DNA of 64,000 nucleotides from Aurantimonas coralicida DSM 14790. Its GTDB lineage: Bacteria > Pseudomonadota > Alphaproteobacteria > Rhizobiales > Rhizobiaceae. A model generated the notes under the pieces. It was given only the letters and a program-made list of their open reading frames with translations, did no database searches and had not been told where the DNA came from. The first letter of the stretch is position 1; the number at the start of each line of letters is the position of its first letter. Where the stretch lies: NCBI RefSeq assembly GCF_000421645.1, contig NZ_ATXK01000003.1:186001-250000 (forward strand). Direction: 5' to 3'. Both the position numbers and the translations under genes were made by a program. Positions 43,467 through 51,717 of this stretch are shown one piece after another.

Positions 43467-44372
43467 TCAGCTCTTCGAGCCGTCGGGCGTTGCGACCCCG
43501 TTCAGCTCGAAGACGATGTCGGACAGCATCGGCAGATAGTCGCTGCCGCGCCCGATCGCCTCGGCCGTGGCGAGGCCGTTCTTTACCGACGCCGAAACAT
43601 GCGTGGCAATACCGCTTTGGTCGGCCATCGACACCACGTAGCGCATGTCCTTGTGGGCGTTGCGGATCGTGAACTTGTGGGCATCGCGGTCGCGGTCGAC
43701 CACGTATTTCATGAAGGTCTGGTAGAACCCCGAATCCATCCGGCCGCCGCTGATCACGCCGTGGAAGGTCTTGGCGTCGATGCCGTTCTTGGCGCCGATC
43801 GCCAGCGCTTCGGAATAGAGCGCCGCATAGCCGAGCGAGACGAAGTTGTTGAGGAGCTTCATCGTGTGCCCGGCGCCGATGTCGCCGACCCGCACGATCT
43901 TGCCGGCCCAGGTTTCCAGAAGCGTCTTCACCCGCTCGAAATCGGCCTCGGACGCGCCGACCATGGTGTCGAGCGTGCCCTCCCAGGCTTCCTTCGGCGT
44001 GCGCGACAGCGGCGCGTCGATCAGCGTCACGCCGGCCTCGCTGCAGCGTTCGGCCAGCGCCCGCGTCGAGACGGGATTGGCGGTCGAGCAATCGATAATC
44101 GTCCTGCAGGCGCCGTTCGCGGCGAGGATCTCGCCGACGACGGCTTCCACCTGCGGACTGCCTGGCAGGCAGAGGAAGATGATCTCGGCGGCCTTCGCGA
44201 CGCCGACGACGCTGTCGGCCTCGCTGGCGCCGCGGGACTTCAGATCCTCGATCGGCTCGCGATTGCGATGGGCGAGGACGGTCAGCGTGTAGCCGGCCTC
44301 GACGATGTTCTTGGCCATGCCGTGGCCCATCAGGCCGACGCCGATGAAGCCGATGCTGGGACGGTTCGTCAT
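43467..44372 (-). CDS. 3-Hydroxyisobutyrate dehydrogenase-family oxidoreductase (LtnD-like)
   Basis: A 301-residue NAD(P)-dependent beta-hydroxyacid dehydrogenase. The cofactor loop is GFIGVGLMGHGMAKN, and GAGHTMKLLNNF carries the catalytic Lys. The substrate loop, normally DAPVSGG, here reads DAPLSRTPKEAWEG, so the substrate differs from 3-hydroxyisobutyrate. With DenD as neighbour, an L-threonate dehydrogenase-like role is reasonable but not certain. AGGAG precedes the ATG at 44372. It is encoded between DenD (39 bases upstream) and the GntR gene. Confidence 0.83.
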   Translation of the reverse strand: MTNRPSIGFIGVGLMGHGMAKNIVEAGYTLTVLAHRNREPIEDLKSRGASEADSVVGVAKAAEIIFLCLPGSPQVEAVVGEILAANGACRTIIDCSTANPVSTRALAERCSEAGVTLIDAPLSRTPKEAWEGTLDTMVGASEADFERVKTLLETWAGKIVRVGDIGAGHTMKLLNNFVSLGYAALYSEALAIGAKNGIDAKTFHGVISGGRMDSGFYQTFMKYVVDRDRDAHKFTIRNAHKDMRYVVSMADQSGIATHVSASVKNGLATAEAIGRGSDYLPMLSDIVFELNGVATPDGSKS

Positions 44373-44411
44373 GTACACTCCTGGTCGAATGCCGGGGACG
44401 CTGCGCGGCGG

Positions 44412-45398
44412 TCAGGCCGCGGCGTTGCGTGCCGCTTCGTCGGCGATATGGGCGCGGATGATGTCCGCGAAATTGTCGTCGGCGACGAAGCCGACCTCGG
44501 ACGCCCGCGAGGCGTCGAAATCACGCGGCCAGCCGGCGACGATCTTCTCGATGGTGGCGTCCGGCTCGCGGCGGATAAGGGCGACGGCCTCGTCGCCGGC
44601 AACCTCGCGCAGCGCCTCGATCATCTCGCCGATGGTGATCGACAGGCCCGGCATGGTCAGGCAGCGGCGGGCGCCCAGCGTCTCGGTGTCCATCGTCGCG
44701 GCATGCAGCAGGAAGCCGACCGCAGCGGCCGGGCTGGCAACCCAGTGGCGCACGCTGTCGTCGACCGGCAGGATCGCCTCGTGGCCGGCCAGCGGCTCGC
44801 GGATGATGCCGGAGAAGAAGCCCGACGCGGCCTTGTTCGGCTTGCCGGGGCGCACGACGATGGTCGGCAGGCGAATGCCGACGCCGTCGACGAAGCCCTT
44901 GCGGCTGTAATCCGACAGCAGCAGCTCGCCGATCGCCTTCTGGGCGCCGTAGCTGGTCAGCGGGGCCGACAGGAAGGTGTCGGTGATCGGGTCCTCGAAC
45001 GGCGCGCCGAAGACGGCAATGGAGGAGGTGAAGACGAGGCGCGGCCGGTAGACGCCGTCCTGCTGGCGGATCGCCTCGAGGAGATAGCGCGTGCCGTCGA
45101 GATTGATGGCGTAGCCCTTCTCGAACTCGGCCTCGGCCTCGCCGGAAACGATCGCGGCGAGATGGAAGATCATGTCGGGCCGCTTGTCGACCAGGGCGCG
45201 CACCGTCGCCTCGTCGGCGATGTTGCCGGCGCTGCACTCGATGGTGATGCCGCCAGCCTGGCTGTCGAAGGCCGGCTTGACGACGTCGAAGGCGTCGATC
45301 TCAGTGACCTTGTCGCCGAGGCGCGTGTCGTCGGCGATGATTGCCTCGATCAGCTGCCGGCCGACCATGCCGGCGGCGCCCAGTACCAGAATCCGCAT
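44412..45398 (-). CDS. denD: D-erythronate dehydrogenase-like (DenD) NAD-dependent epimerase/dehydratase
   Basis: A 328-residue extended SDR. The cofactor motif is VLGAAGMVGRQL, FHLAAIVSG follows, the catalytic Ser is in FTSSIAVFG, and SYGAQKAIGELLL gives Tyr-x-x-x-Lys. The LPTIVVRPGKPNKAASGF segment is characteristic of DenD, which oxidises D-erythronate at C2 to 2-oxotetronate. Length and motifs are complete. It lies in a probable operon with an SDR upstream (49-base gap) and the LtnD-like gene downstream. Confidence 0.83.
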   Translation of the reverse strand: MRILVLGAAGMVGRQLIEAIIADDTRLGDKVTEIDAFDVVKPAFDSQAGGITIECSAGNIADEATVRALVDKRPDMIFHLAAIVSGEAEAEFEKGYAINLDGTRYLLEAIRQQDGVYRPRLVFTSSIAVFGAPFEDPITDTFLSAPLTSYGAQKAIGELLLSDYSRKGFVDGVGIRLPTIVVRPGKPNKAASGFFSGIIREPLAGHEAILPVDDSVRHWVASPAAAVGFLLHAATMDTETLGARRCLTMPGLSITIGEMIEALREVAGDEAVALIRREPDATIEKIVAGWPRDFDASRASEVGFVADDNFADIIRAHIADEAARNAAA

Positions 45399-45447
45399 CG
45401 TGTCCTCTTCCCTGTTGTCGTTCGGTGTCGTCGCTTGTGCTGCGCTC

Positions 45448-46200
45448 CTAGAGCGTCCAGCCGCCGTCGATCACCTGCATTGTTCCTGTCGTGAAGGTGC
45501 TCTCGTCCGAGGCGAGATAGACCGCCAGCATGGCGATCTCCGACGGCTTGCCGAGGCGGCCCATGGGCTGGCGCTCGATGAACATCGCCTTGGCCTTGTC
45601 GGTGCCGCCGATGGTCTTGCCGAGATCGGCGATCCGCTCCTCCAGCGAGGGGGATTCGATCGTGCCGGGGCAGATGGCGTTGCAGCGGATGCCCTTGCCG
45701 ACGAAGTCGACCGCGACCGAGCGTGTGAGGCCCGCCACCGCGGCCTTGGTCGACATGTAGACATAGCGGTTCTGGGCGGCTTTGACCGGGCCGGCGGCCG
45801 AGCAGATGTTGACGATCGAACCGCCGCCCGCCTCGAGCATGCGCGGCAGCAGGCCGGCGATCATCCGGTGCATCGAGCGGACATTGAGATCGAAGGAGAA
45901 GTCCCAGGCCGCGTCGTCGCAGTCGAGAATGGTGCCGTGGTGAACGTAGCCGGCGCAGTTGAACAGGATGTCCGGGGTCGGCACGCCCGCGAGATACGCC
46001 TTCACCGCTTCGCCGTCGGTGACGTCCAGCGCGGCGGTATGGACCGGGCCGAAGGCGTCGAGGCCCTCCAGCTTCTCCGCGTCGCGATCGCTTGCATAGA
46101 CGGTGGCGCCTTCCTTCAGGAAGGTCTCGACCACCTGGCGGCCGATCCCCTGGCCGGCCGCGGTGCAGACGGCGGTCTTGCCGTCCAGGCGTTTCGTCAT
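45448..46200 (-). CDS. SDR oxidoreductase (BDH2/2-keto-3-deoxy sugar acid dehydrogenase-like)
   Basis: A 250-residue short-chain dehydrogenase. Cofactor loop TAAGQGIGRQVV, NCAG, catalytic Ser in NICSAAG, and YVYMSTKAAV with Tyr-x-x-x-Lys. The CNAICPGTIESPSLEERI region resembles 2-keto-3-deoxy-L-fuconate dehydrogenase and BDH2-type enzymes. It may oxidise the 2-keto-3-deoxy acid made by the IlvD/Edd dehydratase encoded just upstream. A terminator-like hairpin separates the two genes. ATG at 46200 is preferred over an open frame to 46383. Confidence 0.83.
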   Translation of the reverse strand: MTKRLDGKTAVCTAAGQGIGRQVVETFLKEGATVYASDRDAEKLEGLDAFGPVHTAALDVTDGEAVKAYLAGVPTPDILFNCAGYVHHGTILDCDDAAWDFSFDLNVRSMHRMIAGLLPRMLEAGGGSIVNICSAAGPVKAAQNRYVYMSTKAAVAGLTRSVAVDFVGKGIRCNAICPGTIESPSLEERIADLGKTIGGTDKAKAMFIERQPMGRLGKPSEIAMLAVYLASDESTFTTGTMQVIDGGWTL

Positions 46201-46255
46201 GGCTCTGTCCCGTTCCTCTCGGTGCGCGAAGCGATGCGCGGCGATGGTGTGAAAA

Positions 46256-46284
46256 GGGCGGGCCGCGTCATGCGCGGTCCGCCC
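46256..46284 (-). terminator. Terminator-like hairpin between dehydratase and SDR genes
   Basis: Minus-strand arms GGGCGGACCGCG and CGCGGCCCGCCC pair over 12 bases with one G-U, a five-base loop, then TTTTC. It begins 8 bases after the dehydratase stop. It may stop most transcripts here or act as partial attenuator. Confidence 0.7.
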
Positions 46285-46291
46285 CGTCAGA

Positions 46292-48109
46292 TCAGTGGTT
46301 GTCGCGCGGCACCGGGGCAGACTTGCCGTCGATGCCGCCCTGGGCGAGGCGCTGATACGAGATCGCCGGCTCCAGCACCGCACCGGTGGAGAGTTGCGAG
46401 ACGATGCCGCGCTGGATCTCCTGCCACGGCGTCTGGTGCGCCGGGTAGGCGTAACCGCCGGCTTCCTCGAGCGCCTTGTGACGCGCGGCGAGTTCCTCGT
46501 CGGAGATCAGGATGTTGGCGGTGCCCCGGCCCAGATCGATGCGGACCATGTCGCCGGTCTTCAGGATGGCGAGACCGCCGCCGGCCGCCGCCTCGGGCGA
46601 GGCGTTGAGGATCGACGGGCTGCCCGACGTGCCGGACTGCCGGCCGTCGCCGATGCAGGGCAGGGAGTGGATGCCGCGCTTCAGGAGATAGTCGGGAGCC
46701 CGCATGTTCACGACTTCCGCCGCGCCCGGATAGCCGATCGGGCCGGCGCCGCGCATGAACAGGACCGAGCGCTCGTCCACCGCCGTCGCCGGATCGTCGA
46801 TCCGGTGGTGGTAGTCCTCCGGGCCGTCGAAGACGATCGCCTTGCCCTCGAAGGCCATCGGGTCGTCGGCATTGGAGAGGTAGCGGTCGCGGAACTCCTT
46901 GGAGATCACCGACAGCTTCATGATGGCGGAGTCGAAGAGATTGCCCTTCAGGACGCGGAAGCCGGCATGGTCGATCAGCGGCCGGTCGATCGGCCGGATG
47001 ACGTTCTCGTCCTCGATGATCGCGCCGCGGCAATTGTCGCCGATGGTCTTGCCGTTGGCGGTCGGGGCGTCCTCGTGGATCAGGCCCCGTTCCATCAGCT
47101 GGTTGACCACCGCCGGCACGCCGCCGGCATGGTAATAGTCTTCCGCCAGATATTCGCCGGCCGGCTGCAGATTGACCAGCAGCGGCACTTCCTCGCCATA
47201 GGTCTGCCAGTCGTCGATGGTCAGCTCGACGCCGAGGTGACGGGCGAGGCCGTTCAGATGGATCGGCGCGTTGGTCGAGCCGCCGATGGCCGAATTGACG
47301 CGGATCGCGTTGATAAACGCGTCCTTGGTCATGATGTCGGTCGGCTTCAGGTCCTCATGGACCATCTCGACGATGCGCTTGCCGGTCAGATAGGCGACCT
47401 CCTGGCGGTCGCGGTAGGGGGCGGGGATGGCCGCCGAGCCTGGCAGCTGCATGCCCAGCGCCTCGGCCAGCGAGTTCATCGTCGAGGCCGTGCCCATGGT
47501 GTTGCAATAGCCCGTCGACGGCGCCGAGGAGGCGACCAGCTTGACGAAGCCGGCATAGTCGATCTCGCCGGCGGCCATCATCTCGCGGGCCTTCCAGACG
47601 ATCGTGCCCGAACCGGTGCGCTCGCCGCGGAACCAGCCGTTCAGCATCGGGCCGACCGACAGCGCGATCGACGGCAGGTTGACGGTGGCCGCGCCCATCA
47701 GCATGGCGGGTGTGGTCTTGTCGCAGCCGATGGTCAACACGACGCCGTCGAGCGGATAGCCGTAGAGCACCTCGACGAGGCCGAGATAGGCAAGGTTGCG
47801 GTCGAGGCCTGCGGTCGGGCGCTTGCCGGTCTCCTGGATCGGATGGACTGGGAACTCGAGCGCGATGCCGCCGGCCTCGCGAATGCCCTCGCGCACCCGC
47901 TTGGCGAGTTCGAGATGATGGCGGTTGCAGGGGCTGAGATCGGAGCCGGTCTGGGCGATGCCGATGATCGGCTTGCCCGACTGCAGCTCTTCCTGGCTGA
48001 GGCCGAAATTCAGATAGCGCTCGAGATACAGCGCGGTCATGTCCGGATTGGAAGGATTGTCGAACCACGCGCGCGAGCGCAGCGGGCCGGCTTTGATGTC
48101 GTTGGTCAT
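46292..48109 (-). CDS. IlvD/Edd-family sugar acid dehydratase
   Basis: A 605-residue Fe-S dehydratase. Fe-S ligand segments are [13 protein letters not shown] (first Cys), [14 protein letters not shown] (second) and [15 protein letters not shown] (third). The C-terminal domain includes [14 protein letters not shown] and [20 protein letters not shown], whose Ser is the likely catalytic residue. The length and the [13 protein letters not shown]-like region fit pentonate/hexonate dehydratases (D-xylonate or L-arabinonate type) rather than IlvD of branched-chain synthesis. It is first in the series controlled by the palindrome at 48167. Confidence 0.9.
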   Translation of the reverse strand: MTNDIKAGPLRSRAWFDNPSNPDMTALYLERYLNFGLSQEELQSGKPIIGIAQTGSDLSPCNRHHLELAKRVREGIREAGGIALEFPVHPIQETGKRPTAGLDRNLAYLGLVEVLYGYPLDGVVLTIGCDKTTPAMLMGAATVNLPSIALSVGPMLNGWFRGERTGSGTIVWKAREMMAAGEIDYAGFVKLVASSAPSTGYCNTMGTASTMNSLAEALGMQLPGSAAIPAPYRDRQEVAYLTGKRIVEMVHEDLKPTDIMTKDAFINAIRVNSAIGGSTNAPIHLNGLARHLGVELTIDDWQTYGEEVPLLVNLQPAGEYLAEDYYHAGGVPAVVNQLMERGLIHEDAPTANGKTIGDNCRGAIIEDENVIRPIDRPLIDHAGFRVLKGNLFDSAIMKLSVISKEFRDRYLSNADDPMAFEGKAIVFDGPEDYHHRIDDPATAVDERSVLFMRGAGPIGYPGAAEVVNMRAPDYLLKRGIHSLPCIGDGRQSGTSGSPSILNASPEAAAGGGLAILKTGDMVRIDLGRGTANILISDEELAARHKALEEAGGYAYPAHQTPWQEIQRGIVSQLSTGAVLEPAISYQRLAQGGIDGKSAPVPRDNH

Positions 48110-48166
48110 GGGGTCTCCGGAACGTCGATCTCTGGTTGCATCCGCAGCGCGGGCAGCCTCTGACGC

Positions 48167-48178
48167 AATGTATACATT
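48167..48178. promoter_or_regulatory. Perfect GntR-type palindrome upstream of the dehydratase gene
   Basis: AATGTATACATT is a perfect 12-base palindrome 57 bases before the dehydratase start. GntR/FCD regulators typically bind such ATGTATACAT cores. The GntR encoded at 42675 is the likely partner. Confidence 0.75.
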
Positions 48179-48257
48179 AACCCGGCGCCGGTTCCAACCC
48201 GTGACGCGGTATCACGCGGTGAATGAATCGGCAGCCGGGTGATTTGGGTTCTGGGTG

Positions 48258-49037
48258 TCAGCTGCGCGCCGGCGACTTGTAGGCGGTCATCCAGCCGAGA
48301 CCGGCGTCGGTTGTCGTGCGCGGGCGGTATTCCGCGCCGACATGGCCGTCCCAGCCGAGGTCGGCCATGGCCGGCAGCAGGCGGTCATAGGCGATCTCGC
48401 CCTCGTCCGGCTCGCCGCGCGAGGGAACGGCGGCGATCTGCAGATGGCCGATCACCGGCAGATGCTGCTCGAAGCGCTTGAGGAGGTCACCCTCCATGAT
48501 CTGCGCGTGATAGCAGTCGAACATGATCTTCAGATTGGGCTTGCCGACCCGCGCGATGATCTCGGCGGCCTGCGCCTGATAGGACAGGAAATAGCCCGGC
48601 GCATCGCGCTGGTTGATCGGCTCGATGAGGATCGTCATGTCGCCGGCGGCCTCGCAGGCATAGGCGAGATTGGCCTCGAACGTCGCCTGCGCGCCGTCCA
48701 CACCGTGCGACTTGCCGGCCATCACGTGCACCGCGCCGGCGCCGATCGCCCTGGCATAATCGACGGCCTGGTCGATGGCGGCGCGGGCTTCCTCGACGCG
48801 GTCGGGCAGGGCGGCGAGGCCGAAATCACTCTCGCGGTCGCCGCGGCTGGTGTTGAGGCCGAGCATCTTCAGGCCGGTCTCGTCGAGGGCGGCCTTCACG
48901 GCAGCCGGATCGACCGCATAGGGGAAGTGGCACTCGACCGCGTCGAAGCCGGCGTCTCTGGCGCGCCGGATGGCGTCGGGCAGGGCAAGCTCCTGCCACA
49001 GGAATCCGAGATTGGCGGAAAAGCGGATCGTCGGCAC
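48258..49037 (-). CDS. otnI: Hydroxypyruvate isomerase-family protein (OtnI/Hyi-like)
   Basis: A 259-residue TIM-barrel protein. It begins VPTIRFSANLGFLWQEL with GTG at 49037 and GGAG seven bases upstream. Metal-binding acidic and His residues lie in FDAVECHFPY, ILIEPINQRDAPGYF, FDCYHAQIMEGD and HVGAEYRP, as in Hyi and OtnI (2-oxotetronate isomerase). With DenD in the cluster OtnI is the better reading. A longer frame from 49064 is possible but lacks a ribosome site. It ends 80 bases upstream of the palindrome. Confidence 0.82.
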   Translation of the reverse strand: MPTIRFSANLGFLWQELALPDAIRRARDAGFDAVECHFPYAVDPAAVKAALDETGLKMLGLNTSRGDRESDFGLAALPDRVEEARAAIDQAVDYARAIGAGAVHVMAGKSHGVDGAQATFEANLAYACEAAGDMTILIEPINQRDAPGYFLSYQAQAAEIIARVGKPNLKIMFDCYHAQIMEGDLLKRFEQHLPVIGHLQIAAVPSRGEPDEGEIAYDRLLPAMADLGWDGHVGAEYRPRTTTDAGLGWMTAYKSPARS

Positions 49038-49166
49038 GGCTGATCTCCAGAAGGCGCTGCGCATCCCCTGTGGATACGCAAGGCCCCGCTATGGCCCATG
49101 CGCGATCCGTACGCAAAGGGGCCGTCGCGGAAAAGGCGCGCCATGGTAAGGCGAGCGAGGCGGTTA

Positions 49167-49802
49167 TCAGTAGCGGTCGGCGCGGATCAGATCGTCGATG
49201 CTGATCGGCTCCAGCGCGGCGCTGGTGGAACCCGCCGACCGGGACGCGGCCATGGTTGCCATGGCGGACGGCTGGGCAGCGGGGCGCCTGGGATCGTAGG
49301 GCTCGGGATTGCGGAACGGCGGGTCGCTCAGCCGGCGGGCATTCTTGCGTTTCTCGTAGAAGACGTTGCCGCCCGCTTCGACGAGGTAATGCATGTTGGT
49401 GTAGGGGAAGGTCATGCCGGCGGTGTGGAAGAACATCGCCTTCTCGACATTGCGGTGGCGGGCGCCGTTCAGCACCTTGGTGGCGGTCCGCGACGCGAGA
49501 TCCTTGCCCTTTTCCATCGAGCGCGTGAGGACGCCCGGCGCGAACTGGTTCTTCTGGCCGACAACGCCGCAGACGGTCTTGGGGTAGCGGCCGCTCTCCA
49601 GACGGTTCATCACCACGGTGCCGACCGCGATCATGCCCTCTTCGCTGCTGCGGTTGGATTCGAAATACATCACCCGCGTCATGCATTCATGCGCCGTCAT
49701 CGGCCGCAGGCGCGGCCCGCCGGCGCAGGCGCCCAGCACCGTGACCAGGGCAAGGAGCGCCAGTGTCGCCCGGGCGCGCGTGATGGTGGGTCGAAATGCC
49801 AT
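49167..49802 (-). CDS. SleB-type cell wall hydrolase, lipoprotein
   Basis: A 211-residue protein with a lipoprotein signal (LALLALVTVLGACAGG, Cys near residue 26). The mature part is the hydrolase-2/SleB domain: MTRVMYFESNRSSEEGMIAVG contains the catalytic Glu, and VVMNRLESGRYPKTVCGVV follows. YTNMHYLVEAGGNVFY comes later. The family cleaves peptidoglycan as a lytic transglycosylase. The last 50 residues are a Pro/Ala/Ser-rich tail. The gap between it and the isomerase gene (129 bases) holds nothing obvious. Confidence 0.85.
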   Translation of the reverse strand: MAFRPTITRARATLALLALVTVLGACAGGPRLRPMTAHECMTRVMYFESNRSSEEGMIAVGTVVMNRLESGRYPKTVCGVVGQKNQFAPGVLTRSMEKGKDLASRTATKVLNGARHRNVEKAMFFHTAGMTFPYTNMHYLVEAGGNVFYEKRKNARRLSDPPFRNPEPYDPRRPAAQPSAMATMAASRSAGSTSAALEPISIDDLIRADRY

Positions 49803-50134
49803 GCGGCAAGCCTCGGCAGGGTGTCGGGGCACAGCCAGCATCGCCGGCGCCCAAACCCGACAAATCGCCGAAATTTCTTAACCGGGCGTTCAGATGACGC
49901 GGCGCCCGGCGACCCATCCATCGGCATCGTTAAAATTGTCTGAAATTCCGGCGGGATTCCGGGGAAACCGCCGCGATACTAGTCTTGCCGGCTCCGCGAG
50001 CGACAGTGCGGCACCATACTGGACGCCCGCCCGGTCTGGAGATTCGCCTCCGGAGCGGCTATGCCGAAGGCGCGGTTCACTGGCAACGCAACGTCGGCTT
50101 CTCGATGCCGGCCGTCGGCCGCCGTGCCGCCGTG
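49803..50134. other. Intergenic region between the divergent SleB and hydrolase genes
   Basis: These 332 bases should hold two promoters. I see a seven-base inverted repeat CCGGGCG (49882-49888) and CGCCCGG (49903-49909) and an AT-rich patch around 49930, but no confident promoter. The hydrolase frame is open from 49985, so its start may lie inside. Confidence 0.4.
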
Positions 50135-51442
50135 ATGTTAAGCGAGGCGGGTTGCCCGCCGGCCCGTGCCGTTCCGCGCCCATCGGAGGCTTCGATCCTG
50201 ACCTGCAGCCTTCCTCGCCCCGGCCTGTCGCTCCTTGTCTGCCTGCTTCTCGCCGTGGCGGGCTGCGCGGGGCGGCCGCTGGGCACGATGGTCCCGATCG
50301 CCGGAACCGTCGCCGGCGCCAGCACGGTCGACATGCTGGTCGCCACCACGCGCGCGCCGTCGCCGGTCGCCGGCGTCGTCTATACCGGCAATCGCGGCAG
50401 CACCCTGTCGGTGGACAACATCGTCGTCTCGGTCCCGCCCTCCGCCAATCGCAATGCCGGCGAACTGACCTATCCCACCGCCAACGCGGCCAATCCGCAG
50501 ACCGAATTCGCGGTGCTGAAGCTGGCGCCGATGGACGATGCGGCGGCGCAGCGCTGGTTCGACCGGGTGGCCGGCACCAAGCAGGGCGACGTCCTGATCT
50601 TCGTCCACGGCTTCAATACGACCTACGAGGAATCGGTCTTCCGCTTCGCCCAGATCGCCCATGACACGGCGGCCTCGGCGGCGCCGATCCTGTTTTCCTG
50701 GCCGTCCCACGGCAGCGTCTTTGACTATCTCTACGACCGCGAAAGCGCCAATTTCTCGCGCAACGCGCTGGAAGAGATCATCGAGAAGGCCGCCGACGAT
50801 CCGCGCGTGCGCAATGTCACGGTGATGGCCCATTCGATGGGAAGCTGGCTGACCATGGAGGCGCTGCGGCAGCTGTCGATCCGCCGCGGCAAGCTGCCGG
50901 CCAAGGTCCGCAACGTGATCCTCGCCTCGCCCGATCTCGACGTCGATGTCTTCTCCCACCAGCTCGACGAGATCGACACCGAGCGCACGCAGCTGACCAT
51001 CTTCGCCTCGACCGACGACCGCGCCCTGCAGGTGTCGCGGCGGCTGGCCGGCGGCGTCCAGCGCCTCGGCGCCATCGACGTGTCGCAGGAACCGTATCGC
51101 AGCGGGATCGAAGCCAAGGGCGTCGACGTGATCGACCTGTCCGCGCTGCAGTCGGGCTCGGCCCTCAATCATTCGAAATTCGCCGAGAGCCCGCAGATCG
51201 TGCGGCTCATCGGCCAGCGGCTGATCGCCGGGCAGGCGATCGGCGAAGAGGGCATCTCTCTTGGCGAGACCCTGGGCGCGGCGGCCCTCGGCACGGCCCA
51301 GACCGTCGGCTCGGCGGCCGGTGCGGTGGTCACCGCCCCCGGTGCGCTCATCAGCCAGCGCGGCCGCGAAGAGTTCGGCCGGCAGGTCGGCAATATGGGC
51401 CGCAATCTCGGCGGCACGCTGCAGACGGCCACCGGCCAGTAG
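50135..51442 (+). CDS. DUF900-type alpha/beta hydrolase lipoprotein
   Basis: A 435-residue protein with a lipoprotein signal (LLVCLLLAVAGCAGRP). The hydrolase domain contains VLIFVHGFNTTYEE, the HxMG nucleophile elbow in VTVMAHSMGSWLTMEAL (Ser is nucleophile), an Asp in NVILASPDLDVDVF, and a possible His near ALNHSKFAESP. The C-terminal 60 residues are Gly/Ala-rich. Typical DUF900 hydrolases act on esters in the envelope. The start is uncertain (ATG at 50135 without strong ribosome site; upstream starts to 49985 possible). Confidence 0.78.
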   Translation: MLSEAGCPPARAVPRPSEASILTCSLPRPGLSLLVCLLLAVAGCAGRPLGTMVPIAGTVAGASTVDMLVATTRAPSPVAGVVYTGNRGSTLSVDNIVVSVPPSANRNAGELTYPTANAANPQTEFAVLKLAPMDDAAAQRWFDRVAGTKQGDVLIFVHGFNTTYEESVFRFAQIAHDTAASAAPILFSWPSHGSVFDYLYDRESANFSRNALEEIIEKAADDPRVRNVTVMAHSMGSWLTMEALRQLSIRRGKLPAKVRNVILASPDLDVDVFSHQLDEIDTERTQLTIFASTDDRALQVSRRLAGGVQRLGAIDVSQEPYRSGIEAKGVDVIDLSALQSGSALNHSKFAESPQIVRLIGQRLIAGQAIGEEGISLGETLGAAALGTAQTVGSAAGAVVTAPGALISQRGREEFGRQVGNMGRNLGGTLQTATGQ

Positions 51443-51583
51443 GGCCTGGCCACAATCCTCTTCGGCTTTCCAGGCGCAGCGCTGACACGCGGTGGGACCG
51501 GCGTGTCGTTCGGTGCGCGCATCGGATCGCGGTTACCGCCTAGGCAGTGGCGGCAATAATCGCTGTTGCCCGAGAGGCAATCG

Positions 51584-51618
51584 GGTCAATTTTTGACCAG
51601 ACGATAAAAAATTTGACC
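51584..51618. promoter_or_regulatory. RutR-like half-sites upstream of preT
   Basis: GGTCAA (51584-51589), TTGACCA (51593-51599) and TTGACC (51613-51618) lie 100-134 bases before the preT start. The first two form an inverted pair. TTGACCA is the half-site of the E. coli RutR consensus TTGACCANNTGGTCAA, also seen at 59657. A seven-base hairpin (GACACGC/GCGTGTC, 51484-51507) after the hydrolase stop may end that gene's transcript. Confidence 0.5.
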
Positions 51619-51717
51619 TTTTGAAAAACTGGCATCATTCTAATCTTCCACGAGCCGTCGAAGGCCGGAAGATCGCCGTCGCCGGCTCCCTGGAAGGTTT
51701 CGAGGGGGATGCGACGC

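Noticed and set aside
42735-45494. A 919-codon plus-strand frame
   Set aside because: It is antisense to the GntR, LtnD-like and DenD genes and encodes no recognisable fold.
46295-48163. A 622-codon plus-strand frame opposite the dehydratase
   Set aside because: The minus-strand IlvD/Edd reading has three Fe-S Cys segments in the right order; the plus-strand product is compositionally biased.
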